NCBI RefSeq assembly: GCF_036785885.1
Contig: NC_092312.1
Coordinates: 11,736,001-11,800,000 of the forward strand
Source: Coffea arabica
Taxonomy: Eukaryota; Streptophyta; Magnoliopsida; Gentianales; Rubiaceae
Reading direction: 5' to 3'
DNA: 64,000 nucleotides
Under the pieces are notes generated by a model that searched no databases, was not told the origin of the DNA, and saw only the letters and a program-made list of their open reading frames with translations. The translations under genes and the position numbers were made by a program. Shown in pieces: positions 24,019 through 34,398 of the stretch; positions within the stretch are counted from its first letter, which is position 1; every line of letters begins with the position of its first letter.

Positions 24019-24370
24019 ATTATTTGACTTGGTAGTTCTCTTCAATTCAAAATCAGTAAAACTTTTAGCGACAGTGGACGCCCGATCCGGGTTGGTTTTT
24101 GGGTGGAGAGAGAAAGGTCCGAAGAGAGTCCAACGAGCAGGAGAGGAGGAGGAAAATGAGTTGAAAAATGGGGAGAAGGTGGCTTATATCGGGAGGGAAA
24201 GAAATGGAAACCGGGGCAAATCAGGCAAGTCGGCGAGGAAAATATTTGGGGGATTTAACCTTTTTTTTTTAAACTTCAATGGGTGATTCGAACCCAATTT
24301 TTCTTTTCTTTTTTTTTGTGGATTTGATTTTTCTTCGTACTTATATATTAAATTGATCCCTTTATATATG

Positions 24371-24401
<31 letters not shown>

Positions 24402-24903
24402 TGAGAAAGTGAAACTACATGGAATTCTTCTATATTCCTATATTTTTGGAAAATTGTTAAAAATGTATTACATAGAACATAATTAACATATAGACAAACT
24501 GAACAATGGTTATGCTTTTCACCCTTTTATTTATTAGTTCCCTCATAACATTATACAAAATAATGCAAAATTGAAGAATGTGCACTATTTTCTTGTAGAT
24601 AAAGTGGATTTTACATGATGAAAACTGTTTTTTAGATTTTAGTTAATATATTGCAGAAAGACATAGAATTGTGAAGTTTTGAAAATTTAAAATTGGGCTT
24701 TTCTTGTATAAAAATATAGGTGGCCTTTTTTTTTTTGTGCATTTTCGAAAAGTATTCGTTTAGCGTCCACATTTCTTGCCACCAAAGTTCCTAACTTCCT
24801 ATATTAGATTTGTCAAGCTTAAGTGCTTAACCACAAAATGTCCTTATTTGAAATATTTTCAAAAGTTTGAGGGTTGAAAAGCTATAAGCCGTGAAGTTGC
24901 AGC
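24019..24903. other. RPB2 upstream region
   Basis: About 300 bases above the RPB2 start are purine-rich on the plus strand and probably contain its leader and promoter. Beyond lies AT-rich DNA with a TA microsatellite (about 24377-24401). I see no gene. Confidence 0.5.
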
Positions 24904-24914
24904 TAGGGGTGAAA

Positions 24915-25115
24915 TCGAGCCGAGTCGAGCTCGAGTAGTGGCGTACTCGAGCTCGAGCTCGACACAGATCGCCAGAGCTCGAGCGAGCTCGATAACCAAG
25001 GATCGAGATCGACTCGATAAAAGTGTATGCAGACTCGAACTCGACTTGATCGAGCTCGACATGTCATTCGAGCTCGATATCAAGTCGAGTACTCGAGCTC
25101 GAATGAGCTCGAATT
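24915..25115. repeat. Left subterminal GAGCTCGA repeat array of the hAT element
   Basis: A dozen or more variants of the palindromic hexamer/octamer GAGCTCGA and CTCGAGCT are clustered here, mirrored at 27170-27335. They are the likely transposase-binding sites of the element. Confidence 0.85.
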
Positions 25116-25324
25116 GATCCTGGTTCCTGCGCAAATCTAAAGAATCTAGTCTTTGTATCTTAAATGCAACACTACTAATTTGTACTAAACAATAAACTAA
25201 GTTGCACTAATCATTCGAATGAAAGTACATTAATATCAATTGAACAAGATTAATTGCAATTCAAAGAAACAAAACTTAGAAGCCAATTAAAGTCTTGGAG
25301 GCTTGGAGCCACATGGACAAAACT

Positions 25325-25725
25325 TAGAAGCATGCCATTGCATACAGAGGACAGAACCTTCGGCAGAGGTTTCAAACCTTCAACAAGCTTGGGGAATCAG
25401 ATGCAACCTTCCACTGCACTCTGCCCAGCAACACGCACGACAGGGGAGACAGCAACCATAGCAACGATAGCAACTGTGATGAATTGATCCAAACCAACCA
25501 TAGCAACTGTGTTACCCCATGGCACATCCTCAACTGTTTCCTGCTTCTTACCCATCCAAATAACTATTCTTTAGACATTCTTAAGTCTTAACATTATAAC
25601 ATACAAGTCCTTTTTCTCTCTCGGAACATAGTTGGGACCCATGATTCTAACCTTCATGCCAGTGGCACTTTTTCCAGAAAACACACGGCCAAAAGTAAAG
25701 AAAACATCAAATTAGGTCTAACAAG
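25325..25725 (-). pseudogene. Captured fragment of elongation factor 2 (eEF2)
   Basis: Read on the minus strand, pieces match the eEF2 domain-II region in order. They are FGRVFSGK, then [11 protein letters not shown], then [13 protein letters not shown], then [14 protein letters not shown], then SPVVRVAGQ, and finally PKLVEGLKPLPK. eEF2 is the GTPase that moves the ribosome along mRNA. Only about a hundred residues of some 840 are present. A short insertion interrupts the VKSVQRTV region, and a deletion replaces the stretch between FIT and SPVVRV, so it cannot encode a working factor. It lies wholly inside the hAT ends, in the element's coding orientation, as expected for a transposon-captured gene piece. 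Confidence 0.85.
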
Positions 25726-27169
25726 ATGGATGTCTAGCCGATCAAAAACAAATCATGCGAATGACATCAATCTAACAGATCATGCGAGTTGATATCCCAA
25801 TAATGTTTTGGATCTTAAACTCATTTACTATTGATGCCAGCCACCATCTCATCTTGAAATGGATATTATGGTATCCCATTTTTTTTAATTTGCATTGGAT
25901 AAAATCAGAAAGCCTTTTGTTTACATTTTCTTATTTTTATCAACGAGAAACAAACAAAAGGAATAGCTCAATCAGATTCAGAGCTGAGTTTAGGAAAAAC
26001 TTCAGGGCCCAAGAGAAAATTTGTATGAAACTTCAAGCACTACTGTAGCAATAAAGCCTGAAAGTTTTGATAAGATTTCATATATATTCGGCTGGGAATC
26101 ATAAAGGGGGCTATTAGAAGCTTTGATATGTCTTCAGATTGAGAAACTTTTGTACTTTATGACGTATCCCCTTTTCTGCAGTTTCCTATTCCATGCAGTG
26201 TTTTGTTTTCCAGGAAAGGTTAGTTTTAGTTCCGATTGAGAAACTCTTGTTTTCATGCTGTTATTGACCCAAGTAAAAGATCTTTTAGTTTAACTGCATA
26301 AGCTAGCATCAAAATTATTCTCCAGAGAACATAACTGAATATTCTCATTAATCTCATTAATATACTAGCTAATTAACACTTAATAATCCAACTTAAAGCA
26401 AATTTCTGAAATCAGTGCATTTTCACATCAAAGAAAAACCCATAAACATGTTAGAGCCAATGTCAAGAAACTTACCAATTCTTGGAGCTATCGCGCCAAC
26501 CACCGAATCACTTGTTGAAGGAATCGAGCTGCCCTCCATTTCCTCAAAATTCCAGTACAGCAATGGAGAAGGAATGGGATACGGAAATTGAATATATTGA
26601 ATCGCAGGCTGCAGCCCCCAATTTTTTTGGTTAGGGTTTGGAGATTAAAAATTAATATTACATTTATAAAATTTAACCTCATAATGCACATATTTACTAC
26701 ACAAATGCACAATAAGTACCTTAATTTGTCAAATGCAGCTGTTGAAATTGATGGGTTTTGATTTGATTTGAAACCCCCACTCAAAGGTCGGCTGCTCAGT
26801 GCTCACGCTGCTACCTACTCCAAGTTGAGCTAAACTGCTGAAGTGTTTATAGCTTTAGATGATCAGTTGTGACTTGTGACAGTTGAGGAGATGAGCCAAA
26901 GAATAAGAGATTGCGATTTGAGAGAGGCTGAAGAGGAAGGAACGGCCGAACGAAGAAGAAGAAAGAACTGTGAAGGATGAATTCGACGGAAGCTTTTTCA
27001 TTTTTCGTTTTTAGTTTTCCTCATTTCATCAGAATTCTCGAGCCAAAATTACTTATTCACCCTTGTTTACTAATTGGCAGGGAACTGCTTAAGCCCGTAA
27101 ATATTCTAGCTAACAAACCTAAAAGAGTAAATTGATATATAAACTAAAATAAAAAATATATATGTGCTA

Positions 27170-27335
27170 CCGAGCTCGAGCTACTCGTCGAGCTCGAATT
27201 TCTGACTCCTAAATACTCGAGATCGGCTCGTTTACTGTAGCAAGTAGATCGAGATTGACTCGAACTCGAATTTGCTCGAAATCGATTCGAGTAGCTAATC
27301 AAGCTACTCGCGAGCTCGATTCAAGCTACTCGAAT
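27170..27335. repeat. Right subterminal GAGCTCGA repeat array of the hAT element
   Basis: It mirrors the left array, with repeated GAGCTCGA, CTACTCG and TCGAATT variants, next to the right terminal inverted repeat. Confidence 0.85.
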
Positions 27336-27468
27336 TCTCTGCACCCCTAGTTGCAGCACTGTACTTGGAATATTGAATACACTCAAGCAAAATTGATTTA
27401 TCAAACCTGTAAAATTGTAGCTATCAAAATTTGGAGAATGCATTTTTTTTAGAAGCTAAGAAGCAAAC

Positions 27469-27665
27469 TTTTTTTTTTTTTTGAGGGTACAACAAAGTTT
27501 TCATTCATTCAAATCATAGATTACAGATTTAATAAACGAAGGAGGGAAATCATCCCACCAAACAGTTGAGAAAATTTTGCTAAAACATGAGCTAACAAAT
27601 TTCTAATTCTACAAACATGGGAGATTTGACAACATCGAAAATTTTTATTTAAGTATCCGGGTCTT
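27469..27665 (-). mobile_element. 5'-truncated LINE (L1-type) 3' end
   Basis: On the minus strand this ends in a poly-A tail (poly-T at 27469-27482 on the plus strand). Just upstream it reads RIRNLLAHVLAKFSQLF and, in another frame, WWDDFPPSFIKSVIYDLNE, resembling the C-terminal RNase H tail of plant L1 elements. Only about 180 bases survive, and no target-site duplication was found. Confidence 0.6.
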
Positions 27666-28050
27666 GTCCGATAGATTACTAAAATTAGAAAAATCACTTC
27701 ATGGCAAAGCTTGGCAAACCTAAATTTGGATACAACTATTTATGTGAAATATCTGAATTGTAATAATAATCAGAATCGAATTCATTCAAACTCTTATATA
27801 TTATATATACCGAATAAAGAAATATCTGAATTGTGATTAAAAAAAAGTTTTGAATTGGGCCCCAAGATGTCAAGTCATGCTACTGTTCATGTTTCAACTA
27901 GATCACTAAAAAGTACTTGGAAAATTAGATCAATTGGAAAATAATAACCAAAAAGCATGGTGAATTTGACGTCACACATTCACATTTTGGGCCTCTGAGA
28001 GTAATTGGGCGCAGGTCTATTTTGTATGGGTAGAGTTTCTTATCTACGTG
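27666..28050. other. Unassigned AT-rich DNA
   Basis: No gene, TIR or tandem repeat stands out. A short direct repeat AAATATCTGAATTGT(A/G)AT occurs at about 27749 and 27821. Confidence 0.4.
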
Positions 28051-28314
28051 TCAAAGCCCAATACGAACATCCGAGCCCGTCATTGCAGATGGATACGTAA
28101 AAGCATCAAACTGATCCAGAGGGCAAAGTTTCCGGAACTGAGACTTCTTGTGCTTCTGCTCTGAACACCGGATGACCAAGTTCAAGTCCAACGTATAATC
28201 ATTTTTGATGATTTTTTTCAGTGCAAGTGCGAGAATTACTTGTACTCCCTCTTCCATATCGTTTAATCTATTTCTTCCCTTATTGGGACGAGTATATTTT
28301 GCAAACAAAGACAA
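28051..28314 (-). CDS. Unrecognised open frame of about 87 residues
   Basis: The frame stays open without a stop from about 28314 to a stop at 28051 and has a balanced composition (QVILALALKKIIKNDYTLD, then KLCPLDQFDAFTYPSAM). I do not recognise the family. There is no ATG at its upstream end; the first is at the Met of NDMEEG. It could therefore be one exon of a gene, a captured gene piece, or chance. No flanking exons were identified. Confidence 0.25.
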   Translation of the reverse strand: MSLFAKYTRPNKGRNRLNDMEEGVQVILALALKKIIKNDYTLDLNLVIRCSEQKHKKSQFRKLCPLDQFDAFTYPSAMTGSDVRIGL

Positions 28315-30702
28315 AAGAGATAAATATTATTATTCTTGGACAGTTGCACACTTGCACTGAGGTATTTCCCTCTTTTTTTTTTTTTTTTCTTTTGTGTGGT
28401 TGTAGAAGCAAAAGAAATTTGTATGTCAGACCAACAACTAAATAAGGATTTAAATTCATGAATGAGCTAAAAATACTGAAAATTTTTGAATTAAGAATGT
28501 GTTTAATAAAACTGAATTCTGAAATTTAAAAGCTGAAGTTCGAATCCATTAAATTATTGAATTGTCATGCACTAAATCTGATACATTTGAGTATATATTA
28601 CATTAAGTGGTAAGTTAATAGTTTTTCATTTATTTTGAGAGCAAGTTTTGCCTAAAAAATAATAAAGATGGAAAAAGTTACAGGAGTACTTTTTATTTTG
28701 GTGTATAACCCCCAGGTCTGTTATCACTTTGAAACTGTTATTACATTTTTAGTAACAGCACACGCTTGAATCGTAATTTCTGAGAGGTGTATTATATTTG
28801 AATTATCGATAAGCGTCAGTTGTCAAAACGAGTTTATGAGGCACTGATTTTTCCATCATATTGAGCTGTATTAATTGTAGTTGGATAGTTTTAAACCTCG
28901 TCAACTTTCAACCCAAGTGAGCCAGTCTCTAGGGCTGCAAACGAATCGAGCCGCTCGCGAGTCTCTAGTCTCTACCATTGCCTTTCATTGCGGACAGATC
29001 GACTTAAGTGTAACAAATCAATGATTGATGGACTAGCTACTCGATCAAAATACTGGCTAGTTATATATACTTCTTAGTAAGAAAATTGTGACTTTATGTA
29101 TCTTTGTATTTCTTGCATGCATCTTTGTTTGCCGAAGGAACACCATGCATGCAGATGTCTGTCCATACACTGGCTATGAAGGACAATAAGAGCTATTCGA
29201 TTGAGCAAAATGTCAACATTTTTTTGTCAAACAAGATTAGTAATCCTGAAGAAATAAGATTAATATATAACTCGATACAATTTCAAGTACTCAGCAGTTG
29301 ATCCCATCTAAACTGCTGTAGCTAATCTTCATTCAGAATTTGCTGAGGAGATTTGCTCTTTGCTGAGGCAAGAATGAAAACAGAATGATCACTTGAAACT
29401 TTTCAGTTTGATCCAAGTTAGAAGCAAGCACATAATGCATGTGTTGTTTCACATATATACTCACAATTAATTGATTATTTGACCTCCCAAAGGGTGATGA
29501 GTAATGACTCTCCAGCATTAATTAATTTGTGAAACGTATATTAGACTTTTCACCGACATGTGCACGTTATTACCACTGATTAGTCCCGGAAATAATCTGC
29601 TGGTGGGTCGTTGAGCTGTCCATTACAATGGCACAAATAGTCCAATATTCATTTCTCAATCTATTAAACAAAGAAAAAGGTCAAAGATCATTCTTTAAAG
29701 TAAACTGACCCTTACATATGATGTAAGAGGCACAACTCTTCCATGCAACAACGTGGGAAAACTACATTGGCACTTTAAGTAATTCATTTTGCCCTTCTTC
29801 AAGTCGAGAGAGATTGGTAATAATAATGACTATCAAAAGATGTTTCTTTTGGTAATTGTGTTTTAATTAAGTTAAAATGATAAAATCTTATCAATTTTTT
29901 TTTTGCATTATTATTGTCTATATAATATATAATATCTAAACAATGGCAGTCGGTGTAAATAATATTTTTTTGTCATCTTTTAAACTTTCAATTTTACCAT
30001 TATAAAAATTAATTTTTATTCTAATCACCTAATCACATTTTTATCAATATAACTGCTCGTAATCACTCTAAATATTGTAACTACCAAATTACTATAACCA
30101 CATAAACCAAAGCTCTTTCATGAAATTTTTATATAAATTTTTTTTTTTTTGCATGTAACAAACAATACTTATACAGAATTTATTTATTTTAATTGTTCCC
30201 TAATTGCACACATATTGGATGTACCTTAACACTAATAACAATTAAAAGAATGAACAATACTCCTAAAGTCTGCTATATTATATGTTCTTGTCTAGATTAT
30301 ACAAAACGATCAATATAGAAAATTTTCTGATGTATGGAGTCCGATCTAGTACTCTTAGAAAATGACCCTTGTTGAGTCTGATGATTTAATCAAATTGTGG
30401 TGCAAATGGTAGTCTATACACCCATTAGGTTACCAAGAACGCGACCCGAGAAGACAAGTCTACCACCCTCGTATCTGCCTTTCCTAACTCCGGCGGTACA
30501 CCTCTTGCTATCCACCCGTCTTTTTCAGTAAATTATATATACTTGTCCTTGACATCATATTTTAAACTTCAATCTCCTTCATTTGAACTAGAAAATTGCA
30601 AAAATTGTTTCCTTGCCTCAGTCGATCGATCCAACTACAATCCTTTCCAGAACGCCATCTCCCAACTGACTGATTTTCCTCTCTGAAGCCAGGCCTGTCT
30701 TG
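28315..30702. other. Intergenic AT-rich DNA upstream of the CASP-like gene
   Basis: No gene was recognised in about 2.4 kb. It holds poly-T and AT tracts, a tiny remnant with GCTCGCGAG near 28930-28968, and the promoter and leader of the CASP-like gene near its right end. Confidence 0.5.
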
Positions 30703-31674
30703 ATGACTTTGGCTAAGAGAGTCCCCATCTTTCTGCTCAGGCTCCTGGCCCTGGGAGCTTCGGTTACTGCAGCAGTTGTGATGGTTTCAGCACGTGACTC
30801 TGCTCAAGTCTTCAACATGACCTTTGAAGCAAACTATACCAATTCACCAACTTTCAAGTAAGGGACTCTTTTTCCTTCCTTTATTTTTGTGTTTAATTCT
30901 TTCTGTACATGCAACTGAGGACTAATGGAGAGAGGGAGAAATGTTTTCATATCCCCTCCTTGTCAGCCTGGTATACATTAAATGCTCTACCAGTGACAAC
31001 TGAGCTAGCCCATCGAAAGTATATTTATGAAATCATAATATGTTTGGATACAAGATTATTTGAAAAAAGTTTTTTTGAGAAGAATATGGCAGTAATTATT
31101 GTGATCTGATGCATGTAAAATAAAGTAATAATTGATAATTGTGTTTATGATGCAACAAGAAAAAAATTTACAAAAAAAGTGAGCTATCCGAAAACCCAAA
31201 TTGTTATGGCTTTGTAACATGCTGTTATCTTCTGGAACAGATACTTTGTGATCATAAATGCAGTGGCAGGTGGCTATACCCTCATAGTACTGTTCTGTCC
31301 GTCTAAGGTTTCACTGTTCCGATTCTTGTTAGTCTCAGATTTGGTACGCGATTATCTTCTTTCTCTTCTCTTCTCTTCACTTCTCTCATGATCGATTACT
31401 GGCCGTTATGGTAAAATATTGCCTTCTGATCTTTCTTGCGTTTACATAGATTGTTACGCTGTTGTTGGATTCAAGCGTTTCAGCTAATATAGCCATCGGT
31501 CAAGTGGGAAAGCATGGGAACTCGCACGCTGGCTGGTTACCTATCTGTAATCAAGTTCCAAAGTTTTGTAACCACGTTGCAGGAGCTCTTATTGCTAACT
31601 TTGTGGCTTCCTTAGCGTATTTAGTTATTCTTCTTTACTCTCTTCACATTGTCCTCAATCTTCCTAAACCTTAA
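30703..31674 (+). CDS. CASP-like membrane protein, subfamily 1C
   Basis: There are three exons: 30703-30857, 31241-31343 and 31450-31674, with GT-AG introns, giving 160 residues. CASP-like proteins are four-helix plasma-membrane proteins related to the Casparian strip scaffold. Visible helices are [19 protein letters not shown] (near residue 10), a second after [19 protein letters not shown], a third around FLLVSDLIVTLLL, and a fourth at [19 protein letters not shown]. The loops carry subfamily-1C hallmarks: [15 protein letters not shown] in the first outer loop and [21 protein letters not shown] in the second. The length and the exon phases at both junctions fit. The specific tissue role is unknown. 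Confidence 0.9.
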
Positions 31675-34398
31675 AGGTTTATGTCCTCTAGCTCTTATGG
31701 AGATTTTGTCTTCTTCTTTTCTTTTCTTTTCTTTTTTTTTTCTCTCCTTTAGCTTCGACATTTGCCCTTCAAACTTCTATACAGTAGATGATATTATCCA
31801 TCAATGAATACGACTAGATATATGGCAGCTGCTTGAATTAGCACGCAATAACGTATTGTGTCATATAGAAAGGAATTGAGATCCTCGTATTATTGTACAT
31901 TTTTTGGTTTCAAGGGATGAAAAGTCTGTCTTCATTGTCAGTTTGTAACTCTCTCTTCCCGTAGGAAATGAATGGATGATGCCACCGTGCAATTTGAATT
32001 TGTTCAACTTACTTGTGCAATTTGGTTTATTATTTTTTTTGTTTCCTTAAAATCCAATAATTATTTTAGTTCTTTTTTTGTTTTCTTTAAATTTAATAAC
32101 TATTAACTGAGTAATACACAAAATTTAACAAATTTAAAAAAAATTTTAATGAATTTTCTGCTATATTTTTTAATTTTCTATTACATGTTACTTTTTAAAA
32201 TTATTGTATTTATTTTTTACTAAGTTAATAGTTATTGAATTTTTTAAAAAATTAAAAAGAACTAAAATACGATGCCCTTGAAGATAAAATTGTAGTATAA
32301 TAAAAAGTGAGACAAACAGTAGCACAAGAAATGAAACAGAAAATCCGCTACATACATACGTTGCACTAATCTCAACATAAGACTAACGTTGCTAAAAGCC
32401 TATCTTTTACAAAGATGTTTGGACTCGGAAATCTCAATGATTTGCATATTTACGTCTGCTGTGTGTATGAAGATGTGATCATTCAAATAGACAACTAGCA
32501 GATCAACTGAAGCTCTTACTGCTAAACGTTCTCAATCTCAATTTTACAAAGATGTTTTATTTCAAACATCTTAGAAGACTTACTTTGATTATCCAAGGAC
32601 TCGATGTTTCATAAGTTGCTCGTTGAATCGAACCATAACAACAAAACCTTACTTGTGCTCGATAGTCTGCCAAAAGTTTTTTTTTTTTTTTTTTTGTTTT
32701 GTTTTTGGGAATGTCCAGAGAATTTATGCTTTTTGTAAAAATATGTAAACATCTCTTGTTGTACATGATTGAGTGTACATGAACTTCAAATACTTATTAT
32801 ATAGAGAATGATAATGCATAAACTATCACATTTGGATATATGACATATATATATAATTTATATTTTAAATTCAAATTTAAATTAGTTATCGTACATTCAC
32901 TAAAAGATTAATTTCTAAAGAATACTTGAAAATAGAGTAATAGCGCAACCGTGTAAGTAACAGGTGAGGTGCCCGGATCATGACTTTTCTAGGTGTAAAA
33001 CTTGTTACGAGAGAATTAGCATTAAAAATCTAAAGTTGACTTAAAAAAGTATTAAATTTCGTGGTTTGCAAAATGAAAAAGCCCAATGTTGTCAACATTT
33101 TACTTTCTTTTTTTACAAATGGTATGTTACGTACTTCATATTTTGCCGGTATTTTTTTTTTAAAAAAACAATGAAAAAATCGTTCACTTGGGGGGAAAGC
33201 CAGGCCTAGATCCAGCACAGCAAATTTTAACGGGGCCGATCTTGGGCCGAATTGGGAGCTTTGGTATGGACCGAATTCAGGCTCAGCAAAGCTGCTGTAA
33301 AAAAACCCAGTAACAGGCCTGTAGTATTATTATTATTTTCATTTTTAACAGTAAGGGCAATAATATTAGGATTAACTTTTATGCATTGATAATATAGTAA
33401 TTTTCTTACAATAGCAATCTTGGATATATGTTATATGTATATGATTTGAATTTTAATTTTGAATTCATATTATATGCTTGTGTAAAAAAACTTTATACTG
33501 ATACTAACAGTATATAAAAAAAATTATCCACAATACTAACTTGGGTTGCGCCTAGAGTACACCCCATCGAGTTTTGGAGAGTAAAAGGTGAAAAATCTCT
33601 CCCGATTGAATTGCTATTTTTTGAATTTTTTTATAAAAAAAATGTATCGTAACGATTTGATAAATTAAAAGAGTGACTAAAAATAGATTCACGAAAAACT
33701 TAAATTTTTTTTTTTGAGAAAAAAAACAATCCATATCTTTTGTTTTTATTACTGTTCCAATATAAACTGCAAACATCTTAGACTAATGTACTTTCTCGGC
33801 CGCAGAATTCATGCTAAAAGTGAAGAATGATGATAATTAAAGAAGATCTTGCTAGAGTGAAAATTTGAGCTTCTTTTTTTTTAATTTAATTAACGAAGCC
33901 TATAAAAACATATTATGTTTTGATAAAGGAAAAGGAATTTGAGCTTCAAATCATCCATTTTCTCATATTGAGTCCTGGCTAGATTTCGCTTCTAACGAAA
34001 CAAAAGGCAGTCAATTTTCTATCTTAGTGAGTCCGACCGAAAGGAAGGCCAGAACTACCACTTGCCCGCCGCATATCCAATTTGTCCATGTCAAATCCCA
34101 AAGAAACCGAGGCAGCGATGACAATTGTCAATGGCTAAAGGTACCCCGCTAAAATCAGCTTTCTGCAGTTACGCAGCGCAAGTGACCTAACCAAAAATAA
34201 AAGGAGTCCAAATGAAACTCCCACCACAAAAAATTCAATACAGCCACCTATTGAAATGGTTAAACGGACCATGCCAGCCATAATATCTATCCTGTGTCCC
34301 TTCACTTCTTCTTTCTGGGATGTGTTACCTAGGAGGGCATTAACAGAATTAACTAAATATTCTAGCACTTCCACCTGGAGAAAGATCAGTAGGGAAAG
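31675..34398. other. Intergenic region between the CASP-like and phosphatase genes
   Basis: No gene is recognised. It contains a likely 3' UTR to about 32000, an inverted-repeat element at 32063-32268, poly-T tracts and AT-rich DNA. A minus-strand open frame at 34135-34390 precedes the next gene and is not supported as coding. Confidence 0.5.
32063..32268. mobile_element. Small AT-rich inverted-repeat element (MITE-like)
   Basis: ATTTTAGTTCTTTTT at the left is matched by AAAAAGAACTAAAAT at the right. Further inside, AATAACTATTAACTGAGTAA pairs with TTACTAAGTTAATAGTTATT. This gives a foldback of about 206 bp. No convincing target-site duplication was found, so the class is open. Confidence 0.5.

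Larger units (their letters stand above)
24904..27349 (-). mobile_element. Non-autonomous hAT element carrying an EF2 gene fragment
   Basis: The ends are inverted TAGGGGTG (24904-24911) and CACCCCTA (27342-27349). They are flanked by a perfect 8-bp duplication GTTGCAGC (24896-24903 and 27350-27357), which is diagnostic of hAT insertion. Both subterminal regions are packed with GAGCTCGA-type repeats in opposite orientation (24915-25115 and 27170-27335); in hAT elements these bind the transposase. On the minus strand, ATG at 26539 gives MEGSSIPSTSDSVVGAIAPR followed by a consensus donor GTAAGT, possibly a leftover first exon. No transposase catalytic or dimerisation domain remains, so it depended on another element. 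The middle holds the EF2 piece described separately. Confidence 0.88.

Noticed and set aside
24377-24401. TA dinucleotide run
   Set aside because: A plain microsatellite with no sign of regulatory function.
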